64,000 nt of DNA from NCBI RefSeq assembly GCF_000244755.1, contig NZ_AHOO02000011.1, positions 90,001-154,000 of the forward strand. Reading direction: 5' to 3'. Below the pieces are notes generated by a model, which made no database searches, was not told where the DNA came from, and saw only the letters and a program-made list of their open reading frames with translations. Positions 62,460 through 64,000 of this stretch are shown here, piece after piece (positions within the stretch are counted from its first letter, which is position 1; each line of letters opens with the position of its first letter). The position numbers and the translations under genes are program-made. This DNA comes from Leptospira licerasiae serovar Varillal str. VAR 010 (GTDB lineage Bacteria > Spirochaetota > Leptospiria > Leptospirales > Leptospiraceae).

Positions 62460-64000
62460 ATCGTACCTGGGATAAAGTTTTAGGAATTGTATTCGGCGCT
62501 ATTGCCTTATTTGCCGCCGGAGTTATGATCTCCAAAAATTGGCAGGCTTTTTTAGAGATCTGCCCGATCACAGATCTTTTAACCTGGGATGAAAACATCC
62601 GCCTAACTGCGGTATACGACCAATTCCAAGATTATAGAGACGGCAAAATTTGGAGAGCTACACTTCCCTTCTTGGAAGCGGCAACCTGGCCACCTTTACG
62701 CCCAATACTCTCCCTTTTACTTTTAGCCAGTCCAGGAGAATGGCCGATCACTTGGAAAGATTCTTTCTTAGGTCTGACTTTTTACGCTCTTTGTTTTCCT
62801 TCCATCATCTATATCGTTTATAGGATTTCGGGATCTTTTCTTTTCGGAAGTTTAGTTTCCATTTTTGTATTGGCGTTAAGCCTGCATACTTCCGAAACTC
62901 CAGCATATAGTCTTTCTTCTATGCTGGAAACCCAAGGGATGTTCATTCTTCTTTGGGTGTATTGGGGATTATATAAACTTTATGATTCCGTAAAAGACCT
63001 GAAACCTGGAGAAAGTTTACCTACAGGTTCTAAGGTAGGTGCATTGGTCTCCGCAGTCTTGATACTTCTATTTTTTACGAAGTATCCTTACGGACTTTTA
63101 CTATTTATCTCGATCTTTCTATTCGAATTGGTCTCCAGATTTCCGGAATGGATTGGATTTGCGCGATTCTCCGTCAAGGTCCATTACAAAGGGATAAGAT
63201 TACTGTTCTTGATCTTAGTGGTTCTGCTCGTTCTTTCACTTCCGATATTGAGAGTTGTGACCGACTGGAATCTAGATCAAAGATCCTTTAAAAAAGTATT
63301 ATATTTCCTTACTGTCTTTCTTTTTCTGGACTTTAATTATTTCTTATATAAGAACAGAAAAGACTTGGGAGAAATTTCTCCTCCTTCCATCAAAATACTT
63401 TATCTGTATGCGATTCTTCCTTGTTTTATCTGGTTATTCACTAACCTGGACAGGGTTATGAGCTTGGTAAACGCTCAGATGATCGTGAACAAATTCGTTC
63501 GCAGTTTTATCTTAAGCTTATTCGAGTCTCCTGAGAACAAGTTTCCTGCGAGCCATGTGTTTAACGAGCCTTGGATCTTTAGAACCTTCTTCTTATTTTC
63601 TTTAGGTGCGATCGGTTACTGGCTCTATCTAAACAGAAAAGAAAAAACTTTTTCTCCGGAAACAAAGGTAGAAGGAAGAATAGACTCACTGCTTGCAAAA
63701 TTGCAAAGTATCGGTTGGCCCAAATTTTTGAAAGATCCGTTATTTGCGATCACGATGATCGTATTTTTGCAATACATAGTTATCGATGCAAGCACCGGAA
63801 ATAAACAATTAAGACACGTATTCTATCCTTTACCGGCATTACTTACGATACTGAGTTTATGGTCGTTCAGATTAGTTCAAATTTCTGAAAAGAGCATAAA
63901 GTTATTCTTTTCGGGAGTGTTCCTATTCTTCTTACTTTGGGCTTCGAGCCTATTTGTGAGAGAAGGTGGACTATTCAGTCATACTTATCTTTCCAAAAAC
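62456..64000 (+). CDS. GT-C membrane glycosyltransferase (partial, runs off window)
   Basis: Starts at ATG 62456, overlapping the preceding stop by ATGA, and is open for all 515 codons to the window end. About ten hydrophobic helices so far; the first loop contains TDLLTWDENIRL with the acidic pair expected of GT-C enzymes of the ArnT/PMT type. It ends mid-protein. Coupling to a GtrB-like donor enzyme predicts it moves a polyprenyl-linked sugar to lipid A, O-antigen or a protein. The acceptor is unknown. Confidence 0.8.
   Translation, partial: MNRTWDKVLGIVFGAIALFAAGVMISKNWQAFLEICPITDLLTWDENIRLTAVYDQFQDYRDGKIWRATLPFLEAATWPPLRPILSLLLLASPGEWPITWKDSFLGLTFYALCFPSIIYIVYRISGSFLFGSLVSIFVLALSLHTSETPAYSLSSMLETQGMFILLWVYWGLYKLYDSVKDLKPGESLPTGSKVGALVSAVLILLFFTKYPYGLLLFISIFLFELVSRFPEWIGFARFSVKVHYKGIRLLFLILVVLLVLSLPILRVVTDWNLDQRSFKKVLYFLTVFLFLDFNYFLYKNRKDLGEISPPSIKILYLYAILPCFIWLFTNLDRVMSLVNAQMIVNKFVRSFILSLFESPENKFPASHVFNEPWIFRTFFLFSLGAIGYWLYLNRKEKTFSPETKVEGRIDSLLAKLQSIGWPKFLKDPLFAITMIVFLQYIVIDASTGNKQLRHVFYPLPALLTILSLWSFRLVQISEKSIKLFFSGVFLFFLLWASSLFVREGGLFSHTYLSKN

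Overview
The window looks like chromosomal DNA of a Leptospira species. The main reasons are the moderate GC content (about 40% by eye), the many two-component, SpoIIE, STAS and lipoprotein genes typical of spirochaetes, short leptospiral lipoboxes, and a hallmark palindromic intergenic repeat (GTAGGAGTTCCTAC type). I cannot name the species. No rRNA, tRNA, CRISPR array, prophage or intact insertion sequence was seen. One RNA gene, the RNase P RNA, is clear on the minus strand at 10849-11238.

Layout. 1-9967: a partial membrane protein, a patatin-like lipase, an orphan sigma-70-like protein, a very AT-rich GT39-type glycosyltransferase, a cysteine-rich GLG1-repeat protein, a peroxiredoxin-like protein, TerC, a secernin-like C69 peptidase, a SpoIIE phosphatase and a thioesterase. 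10242-18507: a small membrane protein, rnpB, a PlsC-like acyltransferase, a TPR protein behind a textbook sigma-54 promoter, hpf, an ECF sigma factor with its likely anti-sigma partner, a PilZ protein, an MBOAT acyltransferase and a DUF3332 protein. 18573-22751: DUF192, a crotonase, a second SpoIIE phosphatase and a putative lipoprotein metalloprotease.

22973-31326 is a signalling block. A chemoreceptor and a histidine kinase carry paralogous Cache sensor regions, followed by a stand-alone receiver and a REC-GGDEF(degenerate)-EAL protein. Divergent from these is a striking fusion of a [2Fe-2S] ferredoxin, a class III nucleotide cyclase and a class I-type haem peroxidase. I consider this fusion the best candidate for an undescribed system: it would couple redox or peroxide status to cyclic nucleotide output. 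hisC follows it.

32525-42049: an unannotated 56-codon gene with a perfect Shine-Dalgarno; osmC; an ArsR-SRPBCC-DoxX-YdeI-DUF1801 operon with two matching operator palindromes in front; rarA; a VTT protein; mutL; and a 7TMR-DISM histidine kinase. 42165-49505: a ClC transporter, purM, a FecR lipoprotein, murI, an aminotransferase, an HtrA-like protease and a divergent lipoprotein aminopeptidase.

49674-61283 (minus strand) is a tight four-gene unit: a STAS protein, a 1008-residue AsmA/YdbH-like protein, a DUF1318 (YdbL-like) lipoprotein, and a 2530-residue TolB-like/TPR protein with CHAT-like C-terminal regions. It resembles an envelope lipid-bridge locus joined to a giant scaffold protein. 61482-64000: a GtrB-like polyprenyl-phosphate glycosyltransferase translationally coupled to a GT-C membrane glycosyltransferase that runs off the window.

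Intergenic DNA carries at least four repeat families: a structured element of about 110 bp (two copies), a MITE-like element of about 148 bp bounded by palindromes (two copies), solitary or paired palindromes, and large inverted repeats built from CTCTGCGTCTC-type words.
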